A DNA stretch of 64,000 nt, taken from NCBI GenBank assembly GCA_021234155.1, contig JAJEKV010000028.1, positions 11,736,134-11,800,133 of the forward strand, read 5' to 3'. The stretch comes from Isoetes taiwanensis. Lineage: Eukaryota > Streptophyta > Lycopodiopsida > Isoetales > Isoetaceae. Numbering within the stretch: position 1 is the first letter of the stretch; the number at the start of each line of letters is the position of its first letter. A program made the translations under genes and the position numbers. This document shows, piece by piece, positions 33,801-45,833 of this stretch. Under the pieces are notes generated by a model that made no database searches, had not been told where the DNA came from, and was given only the letters and a program-made list of their open reading frames with translations.

Positions 33801-35107
33801 GTTTTCCACAGTATTGTGACTCGCAGACTTTGAACGTGATTTCTGATACAACATTGGGTCATATGCCTGGCGTCGAAAGGCCAGAGGAGAGAATCAAAGA
33901 GGAGGATGTGTTTACTGAGGCGAATAGCCTATCTCTGGACCTGAAGGATAAAGCTTCAGAGGACAATGGCATTTTACAAATTGAACACCTACATGCTGTT
34001 GCAGGCAGTGATGGCCCATCTTCTGTTACTTCTGATACAATGCTGGATTTTGGGGTATGTGAAAACCATTATGGCATACTAAAAGAAAATGGAAATGTTA
34101 CCCAAGCTACTTCTGCTGACACCCAAGGGAACTCTTGTCCATCACACACAACACCAGAAATTGAAAAGACCTTTGTCCATAAAGTTTATGATGCTATAGC
34201 ACCTCATTTTCATTCAACTCGTTTTGCAAAGTGGCCCAAGGTGGCTGATTTTCTTTATTCACTTGACAAAGGGTCAGTCATCCTTGATGCTGGATGTGGA
34301 AATGGGAAATATTTAGGATTGAACAGCAATTGTTTCTTTATTGGCTGTGACATTAGTGCACCATTGATCTCTATTTGTTCACAGCGAGGGCATGAAGTGC
34401 TTGTTGCAGATGCACTAATTTTACCTTTTAGGGCAGGATTTTTTGATGCTGCAATCTCAATTGCAGTGCTGCACCATCTTAGCACAGAGGAACGGCGATG
34501 CAAAGCCATCATGGAGCTTCTCAGGGTTATTCGTCCTGGTGGAAAAATTTTGATCACTGTTTGGGCTGTTGAGCAAGAAGATGCCTCTCTCCTGAAAAAG
34601 TGGACTCCTTTGGATTGCAGCTACATGGAGCAATGGGTGGGAGACATGAAGCATGACAAGATACGTAACACCCAAGAAACATCACTAGAGAAGATCAACG
34701 AGGGATGTGCTGACACTATAGATGGAGTTGATTCCATTGCAAGCACAGAGCTGTCAGAGGGTAGTGTGTCCACTGACCAACAAGAATACTTTGTCCCATG
34801 GCATCTGCCTTATCATCGAGCAGAAATTGGCGGTGCATCAGTGGCTGCTGTTGCTAGTGGTTATGCTAAAAAAGATGATAAGAAGGGAGCAGTGGTGTAT
34901 AATCGTTACTACCATGTTTTTGCGGAGGGGGAGCTTGAGAGGTGATTTTTGCCTCTTACCTGGCAGCTCATTTTATGTGAGTAATATGTATTAATGATAT
35001 GGGCACTATTTTGCAGGTTGGTATCCAGATTAGATGGAGTACTAATAGTGGACCGCTTTTATGATAAATCCAATTGGTGCGTTATACTAGGAAAGAAAAG
35101 CACTTAA
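30848..35107 (+). CDS. ALKBH8: tRNA wobble-uridine hydroxylase/methyltransferase, RRM-AlkB-MTase
   Basis: Eight exons join in frame with GT-AG introns: 30848-31321, 32494-32589, 32676-32762, 32968-33099, 33227-33529, 33635-33700, 33776-34941 and 35017-35107, giving 804 residues. An RRM lies at about 72-150 (KFLYVANCGP). The AlkB dioxygenase follows, with iron ligands in SPHIDTHSAF (His276, Asp278) and the WHH motif near 356, plus RRVSFTFRK for 2-oxoglutarate. A C-x-C-x5-CDSQ zinc-type cluster lies at 392-401. A Trm9-like methyltransferase follows (DAGCGNGKY near 557) and ends DKSNWCVILGKK. The family makes mcm5U and hydroxylated derivatives at tRNA wobble uridine. An in-frame ATG at 30980 is an alternative start just before the RRM. 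A linker of about 120 residues separates the AlkB and methyltransferase domains. Confidence 0.9.
31322..32493 (+). other. ALKBH8 intron 1
   Basis: The longest intron of the gene (about 1.17 kb). It contains a short local duplication (AATTCATTGCCACAC and GTCCAGG-type blocks near 31630-31740) and no other gene that I can see. Confidence 0.7.
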
Positions 35108-35329
35108 TTAGGCATTGGAGCAATTGGCCAGAAGAAATCATATATGGCTAGACAAATGATATATGAAGCCAAGATTAAAGAAGTTGGATTCTAAGGAGTT
35201 AAGAGTGAACCTGCCATCCAAATTGCTCAATTCCCTTTACTAAATTGCCAGATGATGGTTTTGGGGTTGCATCGTGCTTTCAATCTCAGAACAAACATTG
35301 TTAAATTACTTATATCCACTTGCCTGTGG

Positions 35330-35455
35330 CATGTTATTTTTGACACTCTAAAATGGGCCAAGTTTTGTGTTGTATCATCATGGCTTTCAATTTCAAAATT
35401 AAATCGCCAGAGTTTTTGCGTTGTATCATCATGGCTTTCCATTTCAGAATGAGCA
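35330..35455 (+). repeat. Tandem duplication, about 53-bp unit
   Basis: GTTGTATCATCATGGCTTTC occurs at about 35369 and again at 35422, each preceded by an AGTTTT(G/T)(T/C)G block. Confidence 0.8.
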
Positions 35456-35559
35456 GAACATTCAAACATTATTTCTTTCAATATTTCTTTCACTAATCAG
35501 ATTATGGGCGATGTTTCTTTCTACGTTTAAATACTGAAATTCAAAGTTTTTTCATTTAA

Positions 35560-35735
35560 ATAGGTAGCACTTAAAAGCTAACATTACAAAAACTAAATTC
35601 AGCATTGTAGAAGATAGCAGAAAGTTTTAAGTGCCACCGAACTTACACGTAACATTACAAAAACTAAATTCAGCATTATAGAAGACAGCACAAAGTTTTT
35701 AAGTGCCACCGAACTTACCTGTAACACTCAAACAA
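35560..35735 (+). repeat. Tandem duplication, about 78-bp unit
   Basis: AACATTACAAAAACTAAATT through AAGTGCCACCGAACTTAC is present twice with few changes. Confidence 0.85.
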
Positions 35736-35935
35736 TTTCTATCGCTAATCAGGCAATGGACAATGTTTCTTTAACATTTAACTAAAAAGCATTCCAATTT
35801 TTTCCCATTGCCATGTAGATAGGTCTGGCATCAGAGAAAACTACGATAGTTTTTTTTCCCATTTAGATAGGTCTGGGATAAGAAAACTACGATAGTTTTC
35901 AAAAGCATCGTAGAAGACTAAAAATAAAAATGTCA

Positions 35936-35960
35936 TGCGGTGAGCGTGGATCGAACACGC

Positions 35961-36003
<43 letters not shown>

Positions 36004-36008
36004 CCCGC
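35936..36008 (-). tRNA. tRNA-Phe (GAA), copy 1
   Basis: On the minus strand it reads GCGGGGATAGCTCAGTTGG at the 5' end, has anticodon loop CTGAAGA (anticodon GAA), T-arm GTTCGATCC and discriminator A. It is 73 nt with no intron. The acceptor stem pairs fully (GCGGGGA/TCACCGC with a G-U-type position). A T-rich stretch (TTTTTATTTTTAG) just downstream could end Pol III transcription. Confidence 0.97.
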
Positions 36009-36289
36009 TTAGTCTTTCATATTATAATGTAAAAATATCTTATAGCATCTTAATTATTGTAACGCCTTGCCTTACCAAGGTGCATAATTTCGCTCTGCAG
36101 CATATGCTTGATATCAAAATATGTGTTGCACAACCAGCATTCACAACAATCGAAATCGCTTTTGCAGGGATGATCAAGGTGTTCGTTCTCAAGCAAGCCT
36201 TCATATGCAGGTAATAGTTCCTCTAGAATATTATGTGCATCAAAATTACCACATATGTAGTGTACAGCAGCACCAAAACGAGTTCCACA

Positions 36290-36650
36290 ATGCAGTCAGT
36301 AATTCTGACCACGATGTTCCAATGGATTGTAAAGGCATAGTTAATGACTCTATCAACTCTCTAGTACATGCCGAGAAGGTTTATGCTTTATCGCAGACAA
36401 TGATTTTCTTTACACAGGAAATGCATTAGCAAATAACAATGGGAAACGCTCAGATTTGGGAGGTATGTTGTCTGTCTTTAGCAGTATTTCAGAAGAGATG
36501 TGCAATGTTTCAAACTAGACCCCTGCTGACTTCATGGATTGAAAATATTGAAATATCACGTTATCTGGCAAGAACCATTCCTGCTGCGTTTTATTAAACA
36601 GCTTCCTTGCATTTTGCGCAGAACCACCATCTTAACAGGGTATTTGTGCC
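36290..36650 (-). pseudogene. PPR gene fragment, duplicated and internally deleted
   Basis: GATGTTCCAATGGATTG near 36316 matches the sequence near the stop of the PPR gene at 37368. The block around 36550-36640 (TTATCTGGCAAGAACC, CCTGCTGCGTTTTA) matches the middle of that gene near 38840-38890. The copy is therefore an old duplicate with a large internal deletion and no open frame. Confidence 0.65.
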
Positions 36651-36983
36651 ATTCTTTTATAATGATCAAAATTCCTGATAAAAATTTGGAACTTAAGTGC
36701 CCCAGCATGCCTGCGTCATCTATGAAAGCACAATGTTTCTTTCAAAACTCAAGGTTCAAATATTTAAATACGAAATTCCATATAACTTTCAAAACTCAAG
36801 GTTTTGATATTTAAATACGAAATTCCATATAACTTTACATTTTTGTAACACTTGAAGCACATAGTCTGTCTATGAGTACTCTTTCTTTTATAGCATTTAA
36901 AACTTGCCAGGAAACAACTGAATGAATAAGCATCTTACAAAATAGGGTCTACTAATATAAATACAAATATTTTTGACCTCTTT

Positions 36984-37008
36984 TGCGGTGAGCGTGGATC
37001 GAACACGC

Positions 37009-37051
<43 letters not shown>

Positions 37052-37056
37052 CCCGC
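36984..37056 (-). tRNA. tRNA-Phe (GAA), copy 2
   Basis: Identical in sequence to the copy at 35936-36008, 1,048 bp away and in the same orientation. The nearest downstream T4 run is about 45 nt away, so its terminator is weaker than that of copy 1. Confidence 0.97.
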
Positions 37057-37367
37057 TTGGTTGTTAAGATTTATTTAAATTTCATTAGTTATAAATTAAT
37101 GATTTAGCCAAGTTAGATCGAACGCCAACCACGATTATAATGGCTTCTCCTCTGCAGCATATACTTACTTGAATATAAGAAATATGTAGTATACTTTTGC
37201 AGGGATGATGAAGGAGCTCCAACTGGCAGAAACATGCCATTCTCATTCGCATTCTCAAACAGGCTATGCACGTCTTCTTAGGCATGTAACATTTACCTTT
37301 TCTTCCACATCCAGATTCTTTTTAGAGCATTACATGGATCAAAATCAGGGCATAACTAATAAACCCT

Positions 37368-39812
37368 TTAACCAGTGTCAAAATGAGTTCTAGATGCAGA
37401 CAATAGTTTTGACCAAGATGTTCCAATGGATTGGAAAGGCATAGTTAAAATGAAATCATGCGTCTCATCTAGTTTGGATGCTCGTGCTAGAAGGTCAACA
37501 ATGCATTCAGAATGCTCATCATCTATAGTCAATCCATGATCTTTAGCCATGCTCAGAAAGTAATGAAACCCTGCATCTAAGAGACCTGCATGACCACATG
37601 CTGAAAGAACATTAACAAATGTGACCTTACATGCCATGATGCCTTCCCTTTGCATTTGTTGAAAGAGTAGTAGGGATTTTTTTCCATGACCAGATTGAGC
37701 ATATGCGCCAATCATGATAATCCAGGTTATTTGGTCTGGGTTTTGTATATTGTCGAATAACTTTTCTGCATCTTGAATGCTCCCACATTTGCTATACATG
37801 CTTAATAGACTATTATTAGTGATCAGATCTTCCTCTATGCCACATCTCAAAATATTCATGTGCATATGCTTGCCTTGTCTAAGAGCAGCAATGTTGGAAC
37901 ATGCATTTAGAACATTGATACATGTGATTCTATCAATAGCCAAATCATCCCACTGCATCTTGTTGCACACATGAAGGGATAGTCCTGCGTGGCCATTCTG
38001 GGCATATGTTGCTATCATGGTATTCCACGACACTATGTCTCTTTCCAGCATATTAGCAAACACCAGTCGAGCAGCCTCTACATCCCCACAATTTCCATAC
38101 ATATCAATCAGAGCATTGCTTACAACAATGTCTGTTTCCAGTCCTCTAATCAAAATTAGCGCGTGCATATATAAGCCTTTCGACAAGAATATTGAATTAG
38201 AGAATCCGTTAAGAATGGTGCTAAGAGTGAACTTATCTATGACCACTCCGGCCATCTCCATATTGCTCAAAATTTGTAAACCTTCACAGTGGTGACCATT
38301 TTGAACACATACAAAAATCATACTGTTCCAAGTCACCAAACTCTTGACAGGCATTTTCTCATAAACAGTCAGGGCATCGTTCACGCTGCCACATTTTCCA
38401 TAAAGGTTGATCACTGACGTCCACACAAGGACATCTGCCTCAGGGACAGCGGCTTTTATTATCAAGGCATGTCTATGCTTTACCTCTGGTAAGCTAAAAG
38501 ATCCATCAAGAATACTAAGAAATGTGATCATATTTGGTCTAAGACCTTCAAGCTGCATTAGCTGGAGAAATTGTAACGCTTTGCTCCTAAACCCTTGTTG
38601 GACACAAGTGGCTAGAAAGGCATTCCATGATACCACATCTCTTTTTGGGCTACTGCTGAAGACAGTCCACATACTTTTCAAATCTGAGTGCTTGCCATAC
38701 ATATTTGCAAGCGCGTTTCCTACAGTAAGATGTAGAGATAAATCATTTCCTAAGATAGAGGCATGTACCTTCTTGCCATGTGCTAGAGTTGATAGGATAG
38801 CACATGCATTTAAAATATTAAGACATGTTACATTGTCTGGCAAGAACCCTTCCTGCTGCATTTTACCAAATAAGCAAACAGCTTCCTTGGAATGCAAATT
38901 TTGTGCACAGGCACCAATCATAGCATTCCATGAGACAAGGTTATGATGTGATATTCTTGCAAATACACCCCAGGCATCTTCTAGGCAACCACACTTGCCA
39001 TACATATTTAAAAGAGCAGTCCCAACTTTGATGTTTGCTTCAAATTCATGACTTAAAATGTAAGCATGTATCCTCTTGCCATGTGATAACGATACAATGC
39101 TAGCACATGCTTCAAGTAGGCTAATGAAGGTGACATAATCTGGAATCATCCCTTCAAATTGCATTTTTTCTAACAATTCAAGAGCTTCTTCTCCACAATC
39201 ACTGCGGCCATATGCTGATATAACCGAATTCCATAAGACAACATCCCTTTGTTTTAACCCTTCAAACAACCCCCGCATGTCAGCTAAATTCTTGCATTTT
39301 GCATATAGATTAACAAGAGCAGTTCCAACAAAAACATCCCCATGGTATTCATTTCTAATAATAAGTCCATGTATCAATTTTCCAGCTACGAGATCCAAGC
39401 ATGGACTCAACATTGTAATGAAAGTAAATTTATCTGGGACTATTCCTGACTGTCGCATTTCAAAAAACGCTTCAAAAACTAACCCAATTTGCCCATTCCG
39501 GGCATATGCTCCAATCAACATGTTCCAGGAGATGGAAGTCTTTACAAACATGTTGTCAAACAATTCCCTTGCAAGGTTAGCTGATCCACATTTTCCATAC
39601 ATCTCCATGAGAAGATTAGCAATGAATTTGTCTCGCCCAAAACCATGTTTCACAATATGCAAATGTACTCGCTTACCAAGATCCAAGGCTCTCGCATTGC
39701 CACACTGTCGCAGCAGACAAGCATAATTTGCAACGCTGTTAACAGTGTCACAAAATTCCAACTGAGTTACTGCGTCATTTAGTGAATGATGCGTTGGTGT
39801 TATGCTAAGCAT
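37368..39812 (-). CDS. PLS-class pentatricopeptide repeat protein, lacking E/DYW
   Basis: A single 814-codon exon is filled with PPR motifs in the long/short pattern, for example GKRVHLHIVKHGF, FxNMLERDIVSWNTMIATYA and MYxKCGS repeats. Such proteins bind organellar RNA base by base; PLS-class members usually guide C-to-U editing. The N-terminus is not a clear transit peptide. The protein stops right after SKLLSASRTHFDTG, where the E1 motif normally begins. In the same frame past the stop, after a second stop, FDPCNAL resembles the E-domain DPxNA signature, so the E region has been lost by nonsense changes. It therefore may act without a deaminase domain, need a partner, or be decaying. Confidence 0.88.
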   Translation of the reverse strand: MLSITPTHHSLNDAVTQLEFCDTVNSVANYACLLRQCGNARALDLGKRVHLHIVKHGFGRDKFIANLLMEMYGKCGSANLARELFDNMFVKTSISWNMLIGAYARNGQIGLVFEAFFEMRQSGIVPDKFTFITMLSPCLDLVAGKLIHGLIIRNEYHGDVFVGTALVNLYAKCKNLADMRGLFEGLKQRDVVLWNSVISAYGRSDCGEEALELLEKMQFEGMIPDYVTFISLLEACASIVSLSHGKRIHAYILSHEFEANIKVGTALLNMYGKCGCLEDAWGVFARISHHNLVSWNAMIGACAQNLHSKEAVCLFGKMQQEGFLPDNVTCLNILNACAILSTLAHGKKVHASILGNDLSLHLTVGNALANMYGKHSDLKSMWTVFSSSPKRDVVSWNAFLATCVQQGFRSKALQFLQLMQLEGLRPNMITFLSILDGSFSLPEVKHRHALIIKAAVPEADVLVWTSVINLYGKCGSVNDALTVYEKMPVKSLVTWNSMIFVCVQNGHHCEGLQILSNMEMAGVVIDKFTLSTILNGFSNSIFLSKGLYMHALILIRGLETDIVVSNALIDMYGNCGDVEAARLVFANMLERDIVSWNTMIATYAQNGHAGLSLHVCNKMQWDDLAIDRITCINVLNACSNIAALRQGKHMHMNILRCGIEEDLITNNSLLSMYSKCGSIQDAEKLFDNIQNPDQITWIIMIGAYAQSGHGKKSLLLFQQMQREGIMACKVTFVNVLSACGHAGLLDAGFHYFLSMAKDHGLTIDDEHSECIVDLLARASKLDETHDFILTMPFQSIGTSWSKLLSASRTHFDTG

Positions 39813-39829
39813 GGCTGCGACAGAGAGTT

Positions 39830-42360
39830 CTTATCGTTTTTTCGTCTCTCATTCTCTTCAAACAGCAGATAGACAGTATGTATCTGTAACAGGGATATAA
39901 GCCATATGAATAATATCCAGATTCATATGCTTAATTGATGCTTATCTGATAATATTAATACTGCAACTAGTAAATGAGAACCTCTAAATGATCTAAATCG
40001 AACAAAGAGAGGGGAGTGCACTAATAACTCTTCAGTTAGATTTTCATTGTTGACATCTTCAAAATTAGACACTGAAGAGGTGGTACGTGGTTACTCACGA
40101 TAGAGATCAGTGTTTGCTTTCGTGAGTATAGCAATTTCATCCCTTGGCAGAGTATATGGTGACTTAAAGGAGCAATTTCATTCCATAGTTATCTCTTTAT
40201 AGATAACACTAGTAAAATGTTCGACCATATGTTTAATTGATTTGGAAGGCTCTAATGCGGTGCCTATAGTAGCTAGCTTGAATATATAGGTATGGTTTGA
40301 TATCGTGTCTAATACACGCCAAGAAACGTTGCTTGGCTCCCACAGCTACATTTTATTTTTCTGCATAGTTTTGAAGCTCAAAACTCTCAACGACATTATG
40401 TGGAATTACATCAAATCAATAGCAAATATCCGCTCGAAGGTGAACATAAGATGGATGAGATGAAATGTGTCTTAAAAGGTTTATGACTAAGTGTACGTAT
40501 TATTTGTGGGTGTTCATGTGAACGGTAAGACCTAGCAATTGTGTCATTTTTTTGTCGATGTTCATGAAGTACCATGAGCATCTAGGTATGTATTTTTTAA
40601 CAGTGTTTATGGTATCATAAGCATCTCAAGTTCCTAAGATAGACATTGAGTTGAGTTTGTTCATGTTGACAACTGAGTACTTCGGCTATTGATTTAAGTT
40701 TATAATAGTTAACTTTACAATAGTTTTTATATGCATCATGTAAGTGTTTAACATCAATCAAAGATTCAATGAGCTATGCCATGCAAATGTCAAACAATAA
40801 CTAAGGGCGCATCTCCATTGGAGCCCCTTAGTGTTACAAACTGTTCTATTAGCTATCACTTCCAAAATATTTTTCACGAACTGAAACAATCTGAAGCATG
40901 GTAAGCTATCACTTCCAACTATGACTGCCCACTTGTACAATTGTTGAGTAAAAGGATGTCGAGAAAGATTACGGGACTGCATAGCACTTCATCCAACAAA
41001 TGGAAATCATAGCTTTTTGAATTTCCTGTACTCGACTTAATCTATTTGCATACAGATATAGTGAACATAACATCATTTGGATTGGCCTTTTACATTTTTT
41101 AAAACTGTTGACACAGATATTTTTTATGTTCTTTACATAGATTCAAGGTTATTTCGTGGTTAAGATCAACCTCAAGATTTATTTGCACAACATTCATTGT
41201 GCAACAGATTGCTCTATTTTGTATCACAATGCACATGTTCGAAAGGTAACCACCTACCACCTATTTCTTCCTGTCACCCTGTTCATACAGGTTTAATAGC
41301 GCATGGGAATATCAGTCCAACCACCAAATAGAATGAATCTTGTTATCATGTTGCCGTTATAAAAAGACATCTAACATCGCCCCAATGATAATGACCTTTA
41401 TAAACCATTAACTAATACTATCAAGGAAAAATTGGCAAAATGGAAAGATATCTAACATCTGCCACAATAAGAATTGACTTGTATAAACCGCAAACTAAAA
41501 CCATCAAAGGAAAAATTGGCAATAAAACACACCTGCAGATATCCATATCCCATCAATTGCCGCAGAAAATTTCTCTAGTATATGCCACGTTTCCAACACT
41601 TGCTTTGTGGTGACAATTTCAAATATCAAAGTAAATGCCTGATGCAGTGACACTTATGGCTTGCAAGCAAAAACTCACATGGTGTACCATTCTTATAATC
41701 CTTCATCGCATACTGCGGCAATGAAATTCATCGACAATGTGATGGCATGAATGAACTCACATTGCTGCCAAGGCACATGAAAAATTCTTAGACGTCATTA
41801 AAAAGAAGCTCTAGAACAACTCATGTACAACAAAAAAAGAGGACAACTATAATATTATTTGTTTGCTGATGCTTCTTATCTTGTGCTCTTCTAAATTTGC
41901 AAATGCAGCAAAAGGAATATCCAACGATCACATTACTCATGACTCCCTATCCTCTCCAATTTTGGAAGAGCGTCTAACTTATTGAATGATTCCAAATCTA
42001 GCACTCCTAATACATTTTCTTCATTATTTAAGTTACTTCTTAGCCCAGCTTTATTCAAACCAAGTATAAACGATGACCAACTCTTAAAGTGATAGCTAAT
42101 TTGAATTTCAAGCACACTGATTTTATCTAAACCAAAATCAAAGAACTTGGCATTTACAGATAAATAGATGACTTGAAACTCCAATTGATGGCCCTCATAG
42201 GAAAATGTGTTGCAAGAGAAATAAAAAGTAAAGCTCCATAGAAAGGACTATGAGATGTATATACTTCATACAAAATTGTATGGATAGCAACAAATTCAAA
42301 CATACAACAAAATGTAAGACCCCATATTAAGTCTGTCTGCCGTAACTCCAGAATATGATT
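39830..42360. other. Intergenic, no gene recognised
   Basis: AT-rich sequence with short duplications (ACATCTAACATC and GGAAAAATTGGCAA blocks near 41366-41520). No conserved frame is visible. Confidence 0.5.
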
Positions 42361-42399
42361 ATGCATAATTTGCCCTCCTTATCTCTGGGGGTCGAAGGT

Positions 42400-43990
42400 T
42401 TCCCCAGCGCCCAGCGCCCAGCGCCCTCCAGCGCCGCCCTGTGCGCCTAAGCTCTGAAGCCTTTGAGGCCATGCTCATGTAACTCCGTACCAGAGAGTTA
42501 GCATCAAGATCCAGAATCGGAACTGGACCAGCCAAGATTTCCATCCACAGCATCGGCCCTAGGTACCAAGTTTTGGATTGCTTTGAATTGTTTTGGACTG
42601 TTTTGGGTCCCACTATTGCTCTCAGCATCGCGCCCTCACTGCCCTTGCATAGACCCCCTTGATTTGCCCCTTTCTGGCTTTCTCTCTCTAGGGTTTACAA
42701 TCTCTCTCTAGCCCCGAAAACCCCAAACGCCCAAAAGGTGCTCTGCCTGCCTTTCTGAGTCCCCAAATTGGATTCTAAGCACCTTCTAGGCAGCCAGAGA
42801 CCCGTCCAACCTTGGACCCTTTAACGTTGCCTTGTTCTCAGCATGGTCCGCAAGATCAAGCGTATGGCGGGGAGACCCGTGGGGAGAAGAATTTCATTCG
42901 GTTTTTGAGCGGTCCCCGTCCCGCCCTATGACCCCATGGTTGCACCCTACCTTCGGACAGCCCCCATCATTTGGGCCCCGGCGCCCTCTTACGGCACCAC
43001 CAGTCCCCCGATGCCTCTTTAGTCATGACTTTGGACATCCTTGATGCTCGGCTCGGTGCTTGCCTCCGGGGGTACTTGATGGGATCCACACGGTCCGTGC
43101 CACTGCCACTCTCACCGAGGCGTGCGCCCGATTGCCAGCGGGCAGGTCGATTACTAGAATTGCCGCTCACGGTGCAGTGGGGGCACAACCCGCCGATTCC
43201 GGTGGTGGGTCACCCGCCGGCCGCTCTGAGGCCCTCCCATACGCGAGTGGTCTGCCTTATGACCGGCCCGACCGCGTCTCCATGTTCCGCCACGGCCTCC
43301 TCCCAGAGGATTTGCACGCCCCGTCCCGTGTGCGGCCCGAGTCCCGCTCCCCGTCTTTGGTATCGGCCACGGCTCACTCCACCGCCCCTTTCTGCGCATT
43401 GTGGGCCTTTAAGGGAGAGGCGGGTGATTTGACCCCCACAGGCAGGCGGCCTCTTTTTTTGCTCGGGGGAGATGCACATCCATGCCGGCGGCATCCTTTC
43501 AAGATCTGGCCCGGGTGGGACGGCCCGTCCGGCCGCCCCGCCATCTCTTGGTTTGCTTTCAAAATGCTCTTTCCAGTTTTGCCGTCTTGCGACATGGCAA
43601 TCATTTGAAGGGGACCACCTTCTCGGTCTGGCGGAAGATTTGACTTGGTGCGGCTCTGCCGACGGGAAGAGGAATTGTGCCGGGTCCGTGAGGCCCGCCT
43701 GCAGCAGAAATGGGCAGTGTACAGAGGCGGTCGAGCTATCATTAGGGATCAATGGCCAACTGATCCCTGGGCAGTCTTGATCTAGCCCTGGGTTTTGAGT
43801 GATAACGGGGCTTTGTCCCCATGTTTTGTTGTAACGGGGCTTCGTCCCCATGTTTTGATTGGTTTTTGCTTGGGCTTCGGCCCACGGTTCTGTTGGGGCT
43901 TCCGCCCCCTTTGTTTGTTCTGGTCCCATAGCCCGATTGGGCTCCGTGGACGTTAAAAGTCTCTTCCTTCCTTCCTTCCTCAATATGATG
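42400..43990 (+). mobile_element. GC-rich LINE-like retroposon ending in (CTTC)n
   Basis: Markedly GC-rich relative to its surroundings, with a TC-rich front (CTTTCTCTCTCTAGGG) and a 3' end TCCGTGGACGTTAAAAG followed by (CTTC)n at about 43965-43980. The same 3' end, TCCGTGGACGATAAAAA, occurs at 50566 and on the minus strand near 53650, so this is a retroposon family. Frames in the body are broken and I recognise no protein. Four small hairpins lie at 43807-43820, 43836-43849, 43872-43883 and 43895-43908. Confidence 0.6.
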
Positions 43991-43999
43991 CATGAACCT

Positions 44000-45800
44000 G
44001 GCAAATGCCGGATACATCAACTATGGAAAAATGCCAGATTAACCTGCAGATCGGGACAGAGTTAAACACTATCTGGCAATGGTGAAGCTCCATAACAAAG
44101 GTCTTAGGATTTGATTTGGCACACAACCAGGATAGAAATATCTCAAGATGGAATCAAGGTGCAATCATAAGCTTACACATAATTCTGCATATAATGGATT
44201 TGACGACAAAGCATAACAGAATCTCCAACTACTTAAGACCATAAAAAGCAAGCACACTCAAAGTCCATTTTTTCTTCTTTTATCTATAAATACAATGTAA
44301 TAAAACACTCGTTATTACTTGTATATGAGAGTTATAATGGATGCCCATGAAATTTATCTCCAATAGAACATTTGATTTTGCCCTAACAAATATGAATGCA
44401 CAGATGAAAGAAACCTGCGTCAAATGGAATGATATGGTCTTGATTCTAACGGTGGATTTTAGGATCAACAATTGCAGCTCCTATGTAGTAGTAGTTTCTA
44501 AACAAATGAAAACTGATTAAATGAAACCAAATGAAATGTAAACCTCACCCTTTTTGTACAACAGTTCTCTCTCCTAGGAGTTTGTTCCAAAATCTCCGTT
44601 TTTCTTCTAAAATACATGTTCGGCAGAATTTTAGCTCTAATCAAGCAAAGATTTAATCAAGCAAATAGGTAAAACCAGAGCTAGTTGCGTAGTACACCAG
44701 ATGCATGATAATAAATAAATAAAGAGAAAGATCTACCTTGCTCATCTTTAGCCTGACAAATCGAAGATCCAGCCCTTGTTCGTTGAAGAGCGAAAGTCCG
44801 AAAAGCATTGAAGAATGATATGTAGAGAAAAAGGCTCAGCTGAGGAAAAGGATGGCTAAATTATGACGTAAAAGAAGAACAGGCAAGAAGAAGGAGACGC
44901 AGCTGGTCAAAGCCCTTGGACGTCCCACAAAATAGAGATAAATAATGACTTTAACTCTTCTATTTACCTTGAACTTTGAATCTGTGGCAATCGAAATGCA
45001 AACAACAGAATCTTTTAGTTTGCTTTTGTCCTAAACTCTAGAAGACAAAACGACATATGAATTATTATGGCGCTCTGATTCCATCTGGCACAAGACTGGA
45101 GGGCAGTAGACCCATGTTCGAAATATAAAAGTTCCCTGTTTGAGGCTAGAAGTATAAGGTACCTGCAGAATAAATATGATATGCTTCAATCCAAAAAAAA
45201 AACATGCAAAATGAACCAAAGTACCTGCATGCTTCAATCTGGCAGTGCAATGCAGTTCAAATTCAGAAGTACTGCATGCAGAAGTCCTTTCCTCTTGTCT
45301 AACCCTATTAGATCAAAGAGGTCGAGGCCTGACTCATTGTTCATCCGTTCCCCATTACCGAGACGTAGCAACCAATTTGAAAAGAGTTGCTTCCGACCCA
45401 CATGTTTTGTACTGCTAGCTTGTAGCTCTTGAAGCCTAGGGGATTCAGTAGTAGTATGGGACATCTTCGTGCAAGAAAGATGTCTTACCATTTCATATTT
45501 GTATACTTACTATTAGGGGTTTTTTTTACCACTATCATGTACAATTTTATTGAATTTGGATAATACCTGGATTTGTGGACATTTTAAAAAAGATGCTTAA
45601 TAGTAACAGTTTTCTTATACTAACATATATCCCCAGCAAGTGCTGCATATGCTTCGGCATTAAGCACAGGATTTCTTCCCAGTGTTGGGTATCTTCTTCT
45701 TATTGGAAGGACTCCATGTATAATTGATAGTCTCTATCTCAATGGTCAGCAGCAATCGTCGACCTCCATCTCTTCTTCCAACCATTGATGTATTGACTGG
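44000..45800. other. Intergenic, no gene recognised
   Basis: AT-rich, with no conserved frame, tRNA or clear mobile element end. Confidence 0.45.
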
Positions 45801-45833
45801 GAATACATGGTTTCTCACAGGGGCAGGCTCCCT

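Noticed and set aside
36121-36429. Plus-strand frame after the first tRNA
   Set aside because: It overlaps the decayed PPR fragment and has no conserved domain.
38407-38946. 179-codon plus-strand frame
   Set aside because: It is antisense to the PPR gene.
43060-44004. Long frames on both strands in the GC-rich block
   Set aside because: They overlap on opposite strands, lack domains and are explained by high GC; the block reads as a degenerate retroposon.
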